NCBI GenBank assembly: GCA_902168205.1
Contig: CABHOK010000007.1
Coordinates: 1-64,000, forward strand
DNA length: 64,000 nt
DNA from: an uncultured Chitinophaga sp.
GTDB taxonomy: Bacteria > Bacteroidota > Bacteroidia > Cytophagales > Cyclobacteriaceae
Reading direction: 5' to 3'
Shown here in pieces: positions 17,560 through 27,057 of the stretch; within the stretch, counting starts at the first letter, position 1, and each line of letters begins with the position of its first letter. The notes beneath the pieces were generated by a model. It did not search any database. It saw nothing but the letters and a program-made list of their open reading frames with translations, and was not told where the DNA came from. Both the position numbers and the translations under genes were made by a program.

Positions 17560-18888
17560 ATGAAGAAATCATTAATCTTTTTGCTGTTGCTCATCGGCTT
17601 CAGCGTGCTGGCAGTCTTCATGCCGGCAACCCCGAAGCAAATTGTGACGGAGGGGATGAACGGAGGTGATATCGCCTGGATGCTCACAGCATCTGCCCTT
17701 GTACTATTGATGACACCCGGTCTCGCCTTCTTTTACGGAGGTATGATCGACATGAAGAACATTATCTATACGATGTTCCAGAGCTTTATCGCGATGGGTG
17801 TTGTTGGTGTATTGTGGATCGTGGTGGGATTCAGCCTTGCGTTCGGAGATTCTATCGGTGGACTCATCGGTGATCCAAGATCTTTCTTTATGTTCCATAA
17901 TGTACTGGACGGCAAACCATGGTCGCTTGCTCCAACCATACCGTTGGTGTTGTTTGCTTTCTTCCAGTTGAAATTCGCCATCATCACACCTGCCCTGATC
18001 ACGGGTACATTTGCTGAACGCGTGCGCTTCAAGTCGTACATTATATTCCTTGTATTGTTCTCGCTGTTTATATACTCACCGCTTGCACACTGGACATGGC
18101 ATCCGGAAGGATTCCTTTTCAAGATGGGTGTGCTTGACTTTGCCGGTGGTACTGTTGTACACATGTCTGCTGGTATAGCAGCATTGGTAGCTTCTATCTT
18201 TTTGAGAAGCAACGAAGAGAAGAAACACATTGCTCCTGCTAACATTCCATACGTATTGCTGGGCACAGGTTTACTGTGGTTCGGATGGTTCGGCTTTAAT
18301 GCCGGAAGTGCGTTGAGCGCTGGTACGTTGGCTGCTTCTGCGTTTGCAACTACCAACACTGCTTCTGCTGCGGCTGGTCTTGCGTGGATCCTCTTTGATT
18401 CTGTGCGTGGTAAAAAACCTTCAGCTCTTGGGTTCTGTATCGGTGCCGTTGTAGGACTTGTAGCAATTACACCTGCTGCCGGTTTCGTGACTATACCTTC
18501 GAGCTTGTTCATCGGTACATTTGCCAGCTTGATCAGTAACGTGATGGTTCATTGGAAAACTACCAAAACTTCGCTGGAAGATACACTTGATGTATTCCCT
18601 TGCCACGGTGTAGGTGGAGCGGTTGGTATGATCATGACTGCTTTGCTGGCGAACACAGCCGTGAACGGAGCAAACACTACGGGTAACGGTCTCTTCTTCG
18701 GTGAGACAGCATTGTTCATTGTACACATGAAAGCTTTGGTGATTGTAGTGGCCTATACATTTGTTGGTACCGGTATACTGTTGAAAGTTACCGACCTGAT
18801 TGCGCCATTAACCATAGCCCAGTCACAAAGAACCGTTGAACCTGCTTATGAAGAAAACCTGGTAGGTGATTTAAGTTCTGCCAAATAA
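17560..18888 (+). CDS. amtB: ammonium transporter
   Basis: AmtB/Amt proteins are trimeric inner-membrane channels for ammonia/ammonium. The 442-residue sequence begins with a cleavable-looking signal (MKKSLIFLLLLIGFSVLA) and then shows ALVLLMTPGLAFFYGG near residue 47, the phenylalanine-gated pore segments, the conserved DFAGGTVVHMSAGIAALVA (twin-histidine region, key residues D-F-A-G-G...H) and a second pore histidine in DVFPCHGVGGAVG. About eleven spans follow. No glnB/glnK gene lies next to it, unlike many amtB loci. A strong terminator follows. Confidence 0.95.
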   Translation: MKKSLIFLLLLIGFSVLAVFMPATPKQIVTEGMNGGDIAWMLTASALVLLMTPGLAFFYGGMIDMKNIIYTMFQSFIAMGVVGVLWIVVGFSLAFGDSIGGLIGDPRSFFMFHNVLDGKPWSLAPTIPLVLFAFFQLKFAIITPALITGTFAERVRFKSYIIFLVLFSLFIYSPLAHWTWHPEGFLFKMGVLDFAGGTVVHMSAGIAALVASIFLRSNEEKKHIAPANIPYVLLGTGLLWFGWFGFNAGSALSAGTLAASAFATTNTASAAAGLAWILFDSVRGKKPSALGFCIGAVVGLVAITPAAGFVTIPSSLFIGTFASLISNVMVHWKTTKTSLEDTLDVFPCHGVGGAVGMIMTALLANTAVNGANTTGNGLFFGETALFIVHMKALVIVVAYTFVGTGILLKVTDLIAPLTIAQSQRTVEPAYEENLVGDLSSAK

Positions 18889-18911
18889 CAAATTTGATTT
18901 CTATAAAAATC

Positions 18912-18938
18912 AAGCCCCGTGAACAGCGGGGCTTTTTT
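18912..18938 (+). terminator. rho-independent terminator after amtB
   Basis: Arms AAGCCCCG and CGGGGCTT surround a 7-base loop and are followed by a T run, 24 bases past the amtB stop. Confidence 0.85.
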
Positions 18939-19015
18939 ATTGCTATCGACTTTAAACCCTTTGCGCGGATGCCTGATAAGGTTTACATTCGCTTATACCA
19001 AGACCTTTCCATACC

Positions 19016-19381
19016 ATGATCATTCACAATTCCTACCCTGACTTTGTTGTGTTCCTATATGTGCATTTGTCGCAGGCCGACAGCAGTTACGATCCGTCTG
19101 AGCTCGCTGCTATCAAAAGTAAAATGAAAGCGCTATACCCTGCTGACACAGACATTGAGAAGAAACTATATACAGCTATACGGGAGTATAATTCATTTGA
19201 TAAATCAAAACTGAACGACCTCTTCCTGCAAACCGCGAAGCACTTCGGACAAAAGTCTGATCTGCCAAAAGGCAATGTACTCGAAGCGATGCAGGACATT
19301 GTACGTGCCGATGGAAAAGTAGACCAATCGGAAACCAAAGCATTGGAAACATTGAAACAACTTATGGATATAACCGTGTAA
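19016..19381 (+). CDS. TerB-like small protein
   Basis: The 121-residue acidic, all-helical protein resembles the TerB/DUF533 fold. It has a repeated D-x-x-x-x-E pattern (VHLSQADSSYDPSELAAI and IVRADGKVDQSETKALETL), as in metal-binding TerB repeats. It has no signal peptide. Tellurite resistance should not be inferred, since TerB-like domains are widespread. A lipoprotein gene follows after 7 bases, probably in one transcript. A TTTG and TACATTCG pair upstream (about 18960-18991) is a near-match to a promoter. Confidence 0.75.
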   Translation: MIIHNSYPDFVVFLYVHLSQADSSYDPSELAAIKSKMKALYPADTDIEKKLYTAIREYNSFDKSKLNDLFLQTAKHFGQKSDLPKGNVLEAMQDIVRADGKVDQSETKALETLKQLMDITV

Positions 19382-19388
19382 TGAGCTT

Positions 19389-19904
19389 ATGAAAGGTTTC
19401 GTCATCGTTATTCCGCTGTTACTGCTTTTTACATTTGCCTGCAAAAAGCCGGCAGCATCTATTCATGATGATGCTTTCGCAGATATACCTCCGCTCATTC
19501 TTCGTACTTCGTTAAAAGATACGCTCACCAGGAATGTATTGACCACGCTTCAACTGAACGATGCTGAAGGTGTAAAGATCAAGTATCAGAACGGCAACTA
19601 CGCCAGTTATTTCGCTTATGAAGCCGATCACGATGCGTTGCTACAGGCTATCGGTTCGTTACCATTTCCCCGCTATGCTATAAAAGCAGACACCGTATGT
19701 TACCCGATCTCTTTTCGTGATATAGCATTGTTGAAACAGAAAGTTACCGGAGCAGAATACGAAGCCTCTTCTTTTTTCTGGGATGTCGATGAAACGAAAT
19801 ATGATGTATACGAATGTCTGAAGCCACCGATGCGACACACGCTGCTCGTAAGCAAGAGCTCGAAACAGGTATTACACCGTGCTGAATATATAGCACAACT
19901 ATAA
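19389..19904 (+). CDS. predicted lipoprotein of unknown function
   Basis: A lipoprotein signal is clear (hydrophobic core LLLLFTF then AC at residue 18). The mature part, about 150 residues, is mixed alpha/beta with no motif that I recognise. It would be anchored in a membrane by its N-terminal cysteine. It follows the TerB-like gene by 7 bases and ends 19 bases before a bidirectional terminator. Confidence 0.7.
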   Translation: MKGFVIVIPLLLLFTFACKKPAASIHDDAFADIPPLILRTSLKDTLTRNVLTTLQLNDAEGVKIKYQNGNYASYFAYEADHDALLQAIGSLPFPRYAIKADTVCYPISFRDIALLKQKVTGAEYEASSFFWDVDETKYDVYECLKPPMRHTLLVSKSSKQVLHRAEYIAQL

Positions 19905-19923
19905 AACAGTAAAGAACATAAAC

Positions 19924-19957
19924 AAAAGAGGATGCCTTGAACAGACATCCTCTTTTT
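19924..19957. terminator. bidirectional terminator
   Basis: Arms AAAAGAGGATG (19924-19934) and CATCCTCTTTT (19946-19956) flank an 11-base loop, with A and T runs on both sides. It serves the lipoprotein gene on the plus strand and the OPT transporter gene on the minus strand. Confidence 0.8.
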
Positions 19958-19997
19958 GCTTATACTATATCAGACTTCGCCTGCGTATTTCTTTATG

Positions 19998-22046
19998 TTA
20001 TTTCCGTATAGCAAGGCGATACAGCATAACCATCATCGCGATGAAGAAGCCTGTACCCAATACATAATAGAGACTGGTTCCTAAATATTCGGTAACGCCA
20101 TGTTCTACGTTCAACGGCTCTATAATGCTGGGCCAACGTACTGCTAAAATTGCCACGAATACACCGGTAAGCGCACCGCCAGCGATCAAACCAGTTGCAA
20201 AAAGACTACCTCGGCCAAGTTCATCATCCTGTACTTTTTCACCTTTGCGTTCAGCACGCCAGTCAACATAACCTTTTACGGCACCGCCCGCGAAAATGGG
20301 AAGTGTAGTGGACAATGGTAAATATAGTCCGATGGCAAACGCTAGTGCTTTAATACCGCATAACTCCATGGTTATCGCTATAAATACACCTACAATCACA
20401 AATTGCCAGTCGAGACTATACGAAAGTATACCGCGATCGAGCGTTGCCATGAGCGTTGCCTGTGGCGCTGGATACTTGTCACTACCGATAGCATGTGTTA
20501 TACCTTGAGCGAGCATTTCGGGGGTTGGCGTATCAAGTATACGGACAATGACACCAATAGCTATCGATGAGACAATTGCACCAATGAATAATGCCAGTTG
20601 TTGATAGCGAGGTGTTGCACCCACTATAAAACCTGTTTTAAGGTCTTGTGAGGTACCACCTGCGTTCGAGGCAGCTATACAAATCATACCACCTACAACA
20701 AGTGCTAACGGTTCGTAAAATTTACCGGACCAGCCTATACTGGTAAAGATGAGGCATGTACCCATGAGTGTCGCAATGGTCATTCCCGATATCGGATTAT
20801 TACTCGTTCCTACCAAACCGACAATACGGCTGGATACAGTAACAAAGAAGAACCCGAAGACAACGATCAATAAACCAATGAATAGTTTTTGAAACATACT
20901 ATCGCCTGGTATGATGCTACTCGGAAGCAAAGCTGTTACCAATACCAATACTATACTACCTATAATTACAAATCTGAATGACAGATCATCTTCCGTGCGC
21001 AATGCACTGGCCTGTTCTTTTTCCTTTAATGACCCCACACTTTCGCGAAATGAACTTATAATGGTGGGAATAGTTTTAATGAGCGTAATAAATCCACCAG
21101 CCGCTACAGCCCCGGCTCCAATCTGACGGATATAAGCGCGATATAGTGCATCGGCAAAATTTCCAAAGGTGTGTGTCTCCGGGTTCCAGCTACCACTGCT
21201 AGAACCACCTGGTGTATTGAGATTTGACAAGTTGCCCAGTTTTACGAGTTGAATAGCAACAGTATTAGGGTCTATTAACGTAGCGAGTAATGGAATGATA
21301 GCCCACCATGCAAGTACTGAACCTGCTACAAGTACACCTGATATACGAGGTCCAATAATATACCCCACCCCTAAGTATTCCGGAGTAATTTCTCCACGAG
21401 TAGCAGCCGATGGCCAGTATTTATTGGCCTGACTCGTAACATAGGAAGGTACTTCAGCGATAACGTGAAATACTTTTTGCATCAGTGCATACGCCATCGC
21501 TATCCCCATACCGGCAAAAGCAGTCTGTGCAAATACACCACCCTTTTCACCGGCTTGTAATACAGAAGCACACGCGGTTCCTTCCGGGTATGGAAGCGTT
21601 CCGTGTTCTTTTACTATAAGCGATCTTCGTAACGGAATCATCATCAATGTACCCAGCATACCACCGAAGGCCGCGAGTATCAAAATGGTGAGGTAATCGA
21701 AATATGCTTCTCCTATACTTACTCCATCTTGTCCCGGAGAGAGGAAGAGAAATCCCGGCAGAGTAAATGCTACACCAGCTGCAATAGACTCACCTGCGGA
21801 GCCTGTAGTTTGTATAATGTTGTTTTCAAGTATAGTGGTCCTGAGAATTTTGCGACCGAGAGTTATAGCAATTACTGCTATAGGTATAGATGCCGTAACG
21901 GTAAGACCAGCTTTCAATCCAAGGTATACCGTTGAAGCTCCGAACAGAATTCCGAAGAGCGAACCAAACAATACAGACTTGACTGTGAACTCCGGAATTC
22001 GCTGTTCCGGTGAGACATACGGTTTAAAAAATTTATTTCCTTCCAT
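19998..22046 (-). CDS. OPT-family oligopeptide transporter
   Basis: The 682-residue protein has about 14-16 membrane spans, and its N-terminal GLKAGLTVTASIPIAVIAI and YPEGTACASVLQAGEKGG segments are hallmarks of the prokaryotic OPT group. OPT carriers import small peptides or metal chelates by proton symport; the exact substrate is unknown. It lies 27 bases downstream of a POT-family gene on the same strand, so the two form a peptide-uptake operon. A terminator is shared with the convergent lipoprotein gene. Confidence 0.9.
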   Translation of the reverse strand: MEGNKFFKPYVSPEQRIPEFTVKSVLFGSLFGILFGASTVYLGLKAGLTVTASIPIAVIAITLGRKILRTTILENNIIQTTGSAGESIAAGVAFTLPGFLFLSPGQDGVSIGEAYFDYLTILILAAFGGMLGTLMMIPLRRSLIVKEHGTLPYPEGTACASVLQAGEKGGVFAQTAFAGMGIAMAYALMQKVFHVIAEVPSYVTSQANKYWPSAATRGEITPEYLGVGYIIGPRISGVLVAGSVLAWWAIIPLLATLIDPNTVAIQLVKLGNLSNLNTPGGSSSGSWNPETHTFGNFADALYRAYIRQIGAGAVAAGGFITLIKTIPTIISSFRESVGSLKEKEQASALRTEDDLSFRFVIIGSIVLVLVTALLPSSIIPGDSMFQKLFIGLLIVVFGFFFVTVSSRIVGLVGTSNNPISGMTIATLMGTCLIFTSIGWSGKFYEPLALVVGGMICIAASNAGGTSQDLKTGFIVGATPRYQQLALFIGAIVSSIAIGVIVRILDTPTPEMLAQGITHAIGSDKYPAPQATLMATLDRGILSYSLDWQFVIVGVFIAITMELCGIKALAFAIGLYLPLSTTLPIFAGGAVKGYVDWRAERKGEKVQDDELGRGSLFATGLIAGGALTGVFVAILAVRWPSIIEPLNVEHGVTEYLGTSLYYVLGTGFFIAMMVMLYRLAIRK

Positions 22047-22073
22047 GATGGTTAATGAGTTCGTGTTGAGTTT

Positions 22074-23573
22074 TTACTGGATGTTGCCCATGAGTTTGCG
22101 AATTGGTTTACTGAACACCAGCACAATAGCACCGGCTATAAACATGATCTTTACAATGAAGCCGAACAGTTCGGTTAACAATGTAGGATTGGCGGTGATC
22201 GCTTCGTCACTGAATTCACCGGCATATAAACCGGCAAATAAGTTACCGAGTGCCAGCGCCATAAAGAATACCCCCATCATTTGTCCTACCAGTCTCTTCG
22301 GTGAAAGTTTGGTTACACCGCTGAGTCCAATCGGGTATAAACATATCTCTCCGAATGTATGGAACATATAGGTAACAATGAGCCAGGTTGGTAAAGGTTT
22401 ACCGCCTGCTATCACTATATCCGAAGCTCCGATCATCACAAGATAGCCCAGTCCCATAAAGATCAAACCGAGCGCCATCTTTACCGGTGTAATGGGATTG
22501 AGTTTTCGTTTCGCCAACGTAAACCACAGCCAGGTAAATACAGGAACAAACAGAATTACAAAAAATGGCGGAGCCGACTGAAGCCAGCTTGCCGGCATGA
22601 TGAACGATCCTAAACTGCGATCGGAATATCGATCGGCAAAAAGATTAAGCGATGATCCTTGTCCTTCATACCCCGTATAGAACATCGTTGTGATGAGGAA
22701 CATCAGGAAAATGGCAAACACTTTTTTCTTCTCGTCACCATCAAGCTTCTCGAACAGGAATACATATATAAAGTATATCAACACGGATATACCGATAACA
22801 ACACCGGAAGCGCTTGCAAATACAACCGGGTTAATGGTGATGGTGCGTGTTAACAGCAGCGCTACAAATGCGATAAGCAGTATACTTACGATCCACAGAC
22901 CCGTGCGAATAGAAGTCTCGCGTTTTTTCTGCTGCGTTGCATCGGGTAAACGTGCCGGTTCAAGACCTGCGTTGCCTAAATATTTCTCCGTGAGTTTGAA
23001 TTGTATCAATCCGAAGATCATACCCACTCCGGCAGCGGCAAATCCATAGTGCCAGTTTATATTCTCGCCCAGGTACCCTACAATAATCGGTGATATGAGT
23101 GCGCCTGAATTTATACCCATGAAGAATATAGAGAAGCCTGCATCGCGTCTAACCTGTTCATCCGGCGGGTATATCTCTCCCACCATACTGCTGATGTTCG
23201 GCTTGAGTAGACCGGTACCAAGCGTGATGAGTAATAAACCGATAAAGAATGTTTCTGTAGTAGGAAGTGCAAGACAGATGTGACCGAGTGCAATGATGCA
23301 GCCGCCATAAAATATAGACTTGCGCAGGCCAAAGAACTTGTCGGCAAGCCAGCCACCGGGCAGCGCAAGCAGGTATACAAACATGGTATAGAGTCCGTAC
23401 ACAGCGCCACCGGTTTTATCGTCCAGGCCCATGCCACCTCTTTCCACAGAAGCTACCATATACAATAACAGAAGCGCCCGCATACCATAGTAGCTGAAGC
23501 GCTCCCACATCTCGGTAAAGAATAAAGTAGCCAGTCCGCGCGGATGGCCAAAAAATGTTTTTTCTTGACTCAT
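22074..23573 (-). CDS. POT/PTR2-family proton-dependent di/tripeptide transporter
   Basis: The 499-residue MFS protein contains the POT signature ExxERFxYYG (EMWERFSYYG at about 21-30), which couples proton movement to peptide binding, and the GGWLADKFFG motif A near residue 76. A GFSIFFMGINSGALISP segment (about 145-160) fits the PTR2 second signature. About 12-14 spans are visible. It is the first gene of an operon with the OPT transporter, giving two mechanistically different peptide carriers under one control. Confidence 0.92.
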   Translation of the reverse strand: MSQEKTFFGHPRGLATLFFTEMWERFSYYGMRALLLLYMVASVERGGMGLDDKTGGAVYGLYTMFVYLLALPGGWLADKFFGLRKSIFYGGCIIALGHICLALPTTETFFIGLLLITLGTGLLKPNISSMVGEIYPPDEQVRRDAGFSIFFMGINSGALISPIIVGYLGENINWHYGFAAAGVGMIFGLIQFKLTEKYLGNAGLEPARLPDATQQKKRETSIRTGLWIVSILLIAFVALLLTRTITINPVVFASASGVVIGISVLIYFIYVFLFEKLDGDEKKKVFAIFLMFLITTMFYTGYEGQGSSLNLFADRYSDRSLGSFIMPASWLQSAPPFFVILFVPVFTWLWFTLAKRKLNPITPVKMALGLIFMGLGYLVMIGASDIVIAGGKPLPTWLIVTYMFHTFGEICLYPIGLSGVTKLSPKRLVGQMMGVFFMALALGNLFAGLYAGEFSDEAITANPTLLTELFGFIVKIMFIAGAIVLVFSKPIRKLMGNIQ

Positions 23574-23768
23574 TTAAACAAAAAGGTCAGGTAGGTAAAA
23601 TAAAATATTGCTTGCGGTTCTTCAAACCGGCTTGAAAGTAGGCCGATAAATCCATTTTCGCAAATAGTGTTTGTTAACCGCAACCAGAAACAAAATATAA
23701 TTGCAAACGATTGAAACCATTTTTAATTGCCCATACCTTTACGCATAACTCATTAACCCAAATTGATC

Positions 23769-25385
23769 ATGCTGGAATTCGGAATCAGATCCCGATTAGT
23801 CGGGATCGAACACCTCGGTATTTCCGATGGAAAAGCCTACTGGAACCTCGCTCCCGAACAACTTACCATGATGGCACTTGATAATGGTGATGCCAAGATC
23901 ACCAGCAGCGGTGCAGTGGCCATTCATACGGGAGAGTTTACGGGTAGGTCACCCAAAGACAAATTCACGGTTAAAGACAGTGTCACCGAAAAGACTGTCT
24001 GGTGGAACAACTTTAATATACCGTTCGATGCTGCGCGATTTGAGAAGCTCTATATAAAGATGCTTCACTATTTCAAAGGCAAAGATTTCTTTGTACGCGA
24101 TGTATATGCCTGCGCAGATCCGCGTTATCGCATGAACATTCGCGTGATCAATGAATACGCGTGGTCCAATCTCTTCGTGTATAACATGTTTATCAGACCA
24201 AACGAAGATGAACTGAAGAACTTCGAACCGGAGTGGCTGGTGTTGAATGCACCGGGTTTTCATGCTGTACCGGAGGAAGATGGAACCCGTCAGCATAACT
24301 TTTCAATCATTGATTTTACGCGCAAAATTATTTTAATAGGCGGTAGCGGATATACCGGTGAAATCAAGAAAGGAATATTCTCAGCACTGAATTTCATTTT
24401 ACCACATCAGAAAAATGTTTTGTCGATGCACTGTTCTGCCAACACCGGCAAGCAAGGTGACACCGCTATATTTTTCGGATTGTCAGGAACCGGAAAGACA
24501 ACACTCTCTGCTGACCCGAACCGGAAACTGATCGGAGATGATGAGCATGGCTGGACAGATGACAATGTGATCTTCAACTTCGAAGGTGGTTGTTATGCAA
24601 AGACCATCGATCTTTCAGAAGAAAAAGAACCGGATATATTTAACGCCATCCGCACAGGCGCACTGCTCGAGAATGTTGGCTTCAGAAAAGGCTCTAACGA
24701 AGTAGATTATGCTGATGGTAAACTTACCGAGAACACACGGGTAAGCTATCCGATCGAGTTCATTCAAAATATAGCGCAGCCATCGATGGGTAAAAATCCG
24801 AAGAATATATTCTTCCTCACCTGCGATGCGTATGGCGTTCTCCCTCCTATTGCTAAACTTACACCGGGCCAGGCTGCGTTCCATTTTATATCCGGCTATA
24901 CTGCAAAAGTTGCCGGCACAGAAGCTGACATTCTAGAACCTACCATGACGTTCAGCGCATGCTTTGGTGCTCCGTTTATGCCGTTGCATCCTACGGTATA
25001 TGCAGAGATGCTGAGCAAGAAAATGAAAGAAGCCAACGTAAATGTATGGCTGGTAAATACAGGCTGGTCAGGTGGCGCATATGGTGTTGGTGACCGTATG
25101 AGTCTGAAGCATACCCGTGCGCTCATCACGGCCGCACTTAATGGAGAACTTGATAAAGTGTCGTATAAAAATCACGAAGTGTTTGGTGTTGCCATGCCAT
25201 CATCATGTCCGAATGTGCCCTCTGAAATACTCGACCCGCGCAATACATGGAGTGATAAAGATGCGTATGATCACAAGACACAGTTTTTAGCAGAGGCCTT
25301 TCTGAAAAATTTCGAGAAATTCTCTGAAAACGCCAATGCCGAAATATTGGCAGGTGCACCTCATGTCAAGATGCACGCACAATAA
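23769..25385 (+). CDS. pckA: phosphoenolpyruvate carboxykinase (ATP)
   Basis: PckA converts oxaloacetate and ATP to phosphoenolpyruvate for gluconeogenesis. The 538-residue sequence has the substrate motif TGEFTGRSPKDKF near residue 55, the P-loop GLSGTGKTTL near 235-245, the metal-binding LIGDDEHGWTDDNVIFNFEGGCYAK region and the adenine-site INTGWSGG-like LVNTGWSGGAYG. The ATG at 23769 is preferred to an upstream TTG. The first 20 codons include a perfect 8+8 inverted repeat, so the N-terminal leader is partly repeat-derived. It is monocistronic with its own terminator. Confidence 0.95.
   Translation: MLEFGIRSRLVGIEHLGISDGKAYWNLAPEQLTMMALDNGDAKITSSGAVAIHTGEFTGRSPKDKFTVKDSVTEKTVWWNNFNIPFDAARFEKLYIKMLHYFKGKDFFVRDVYACADPRYRMNIRVINEYAWSNLFVYNMFIRPNEDELKNFEPEWLVLNAPGFHAVPEEDGTRQHNFSIIDFTRKIILIGGSGYTGEIKKGIFSALNFILPHQKNVLSMHCSANTGKQGDTAIFFGLSGTGKTTLSADPNRKLIGDDEHGWTDDNVIFNFEGGCYAKTIDLSEEKEPDIFNAIRTGALLENVGFRKGSNEVDYADGKLTENTRVSYPIEFIQNIAQPSMGKNPKNIFFLTCDAYGVLPPIAKLTPGQAAFHFISGYTAKVAGTEADILEPTMTFSACFGAPFMPLHPTVYAEMLSKKMKEANVNVWLVNTGWSGGAYGVGDRMSLKHTRALITAALNGELDKVSYKNHEVFGVAMPSSCPNVPSEILDPRNTWSDKDAYDHKTQFLAEAFLKNFEKFSENANAEILAGAPHVKMHAQ
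23788..23807. repeat. inverted repeat inside the 5' end of pckA
   Basis: GATCCCGA and TCGGGATC form perfect 8-base arms around TTAG, within codons 7-13 of pckA. It resembles the CCCGAT...ATCGGG core of the palindrome at 40948-40967, which suggests a dispersed palindromic element. Confidence 0.5.
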
Positions 25386-25421
25386 CCAGTTGTTGGCTTG
25401 ATCAGGCAGGGATTGATTGAG

Positions 25422-25457
25422 AAGCCGCCCCGAACGTTTATCGGGGGCGGCTTTTTC
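25422..25457 (+). terminator. rho-independent terminator after pckA
   Basis: Arms AAGCCGCCCC and GGGGCGGCTT, a 12-base loop and a T-rich tail lie 37 bases past the pckA stop. Confidence 0.85.
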
Positions 25458-25590
25458 ATTTTGTCGGAAGCATGCTCCATTTGTATAAATTATCGCCCGT
25501 TCATAGCAAACGAAACGCAGTTCAAACATTTGGTTTATTATACTGCGGACAGTATTAAATAAAGTTTTACCTAAAAAAAGCCAAATTTGT

Positions 25591-26061
25591 ATGAAGTTGA
25601 AGTTTTTTAGCCTGGTGTGTTTCATGGCGCTTTTTTCTGCTAAGTTGTTCGCACAAGATGCAGCAACAGTTACGGATGAGGAGTTGAAAAAGTATGCGAT
25701 TGCCATGGATTCTGTGAATGAGATGCAAGCGGTTCTGTCGGGACAGATTAAAGAGATGGTGACTACAAGTCAGACTATATCTGCACAACGTTATAATGAG
25801 CTTTTCAAAGTCATCAATGATGAAGGTAAACTACTGGAAGCAAATGCATCTCCGGAAGAGATTGCCTTCGTAAAAGAAGTTATTGCGAAGAAGGATGCAG
25901 GCACAGCCAAGATTAAGGAAACGTACCAGTTGCTGGCGAAAGACTTTGTAGGTGCAGCAGCATTTAACAAAGTAAGAAAAGCCATCAGCAGTGACGAAGG
26001 TCTTAAAACCAAATATCAGTCACTGATGGATGAGCTCGCCAAAGACAATGCGGTGAACTGA
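25591..26061 (+). CDS. small secreted protein, DUF4168-like
   Basis: A signal peptide (about 1-22, cut after LFAQ) precedes a 134-residue charged helical protein. The TDEELKKYAIAMDSVNEMQ start resembles the DUF4168 family, which begins with a similar helix, but I cannot be sure of that assignment. There is no catalytic motif. The gene stands alone between two terminators. Confidence 0.65.
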   Translation: MKLKFFSLVCFMALFSAKLFAQDAATVTDEELKKYAIAMDSVNEMQAVLSGQIKEMVTTSQTISAQRYNELFKVINDEGKLLEANASPEEIAFVKEVIAKKDAGTAKIKETYQLLAKDFVGAAAFNKVRKAISSDEGLKTKYQSLMDELAKDNAVN

Positions 26062-26089
26062 TTCACACATAAGATATACTTTCGCAAGC

Positions 26090-26121
26090 AAGAGGCTGCC
26101 CAACAGGTAGCCTCTTCTTTT
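26090..26121 (+). terminator. rho-independent terminator
   Basis: Arms AAGAGGCTGCC and GGTAGCCTCTT (one wobble pair) around CAACA are followed by a T-rich stretch, 29 bases past the secreted protein gene. Confidence 0.8.
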
Positions 26122-26224
26122 TTATAGCCAGCCTCTTGCAGAGTATATATAGCCGGCTATCGTTTGAAATATGAAAGCACTACGGATGTAAGTTTTTCAC
26201 ATCAAGCTTAATGTTCTGGTAAAG

Positions 26225-26252
26225 TTGTAATACCTTTAATGTCATATATTTG
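26225..26252 (+). promoter_or_regulatory. Bacteroidota-type promoter of the M15/GH1 operon
   Basis: TTG at 26225-26227 and TATATTTG at 26245-26252 are 17 bases apart, a good match to the Bacteroidota TTG-N17-23-TAnnTTTG promoter. The predicted start is near 26259, 17 bases before the ATG. Confidence 0.55.
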
Positions 26253-26275
26253 CATACCAAAACCAAGTTGCAAAA

Positions 26276-27055
26276 ATGCGTGATGTTCTGAAGCCCTTCT
26301 TACTCTCCTCCTTAATGATGCTCACGGCTGTCGTTGCTCATGCTCAACTCGATGGGTTATTCGCCCCTTTTGATTGCCGCGAACATGCTGAATTCTTTTA
26401 CAATGAACCTGTAGTCGAGCCAGTTGAACAACCCGCTGCTGAAGTTACAGTCGCAGCAGAAGAGCCCACCATTACCATGGACACCGTATCGGGCTGGAAA
26501 CAATGGAGTATGGTAGAGAACTTTGCATTTGGAAAAGATCGCGGAACCATGTCGATGATCACCGATCTGGAAGCTTTGCATCCTTACTTTCGCGATCGTA
26601 TCAAAACATTAATCGTGAATTGCCGCGCCAAGGGAATTGAACTTGCTGTAGTAGAATCGTATCGCACACATGCCAAGCAGAATGAATATAAAGTGATGGG
26701 GAGTAAATATACCAGCTCGGGAGCCGGACGTTCCAAACATCAATACGGACTCGCGGTTGACGTGGTACCTATTGTTGATTCGGTTGCTGTATGGGACAAT
26801 AAAGCTTTGTGGCTGAAGATCGGTGTTGAAGGTGAAAAGCTCGGCTTACGCTGGGGCGGACGCTGGAGAAAACCCTATGATCCCGGTCACTTCGAATGGA
26901 CAGGCGGACTTACTTCTGTACACCTCTCGCATGGCGAACTGCCCCCTATACCGAAATGTGATGAACTATATCCGTGCATACATGAGGATATCAAACTTCT
27001 GCGTAAATACTGGAGAGCGGTAGAAGATGCACAGGGCGCCATGACGCGTAAATAA
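26276..27055 (+). CDS. M15-family peptidase (peptidoglycan endopeptidase/carboxypeptidase-like)
   Basis: A signal peptide (about 1-23) leads to a low-complexity Glu/Pro/Val linker and then an M15 peptidase domain (about 80-225). The zinc ligands are seen in SKHQYGLAVDVVP (SxHxxGxxxD) and DPGHFEW. Such enzymes cleave peptide crosslinks of peptidoglycan (L-Ala-D-Glu or D-Ala-D-Ala type) in the periplasm. The arrangement is closest to the endolysin-like M15_4 subgroup. It ends 2 bases before a GH1 glycosidase gene, so they are cotranscribed. No phage genes surround it, so a cell-wall recycling or remodelling role is more likely than lysis. Confidence 0.82.
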   Translation: MRDVLKPFLLSSLMMLTAVVAHAQLDGLFAPFDCREHAEFFYNEPVVEPVEQPAAEVTVAAEEPTITMDTVSGWKQWSMVENFAFGKDRGTMSMITDLEALHPYFRDRIKTLIVNCRAKGIELAVVESYRTHAKQNEYKVMGSKYTSSGAGRSKHQYGLAVDVVPIVDSVAVWDNKALWLKIGVEGEKLGLRWGGRWRKPYDPGHFEWTGGLTSVHLSHGELPPIPKCDELYPCIHEDIKLLRKYWRAVEDAQGAMTRK

Positions 27056-27057
27056 CT

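Noticed and set aside
17766-18512. 248-codon minus-strand ORF opposite amtB
   Set aside because: It is a long shadow frame of amtB caused by codon bias; amtB's motifs and start are unambiguous.
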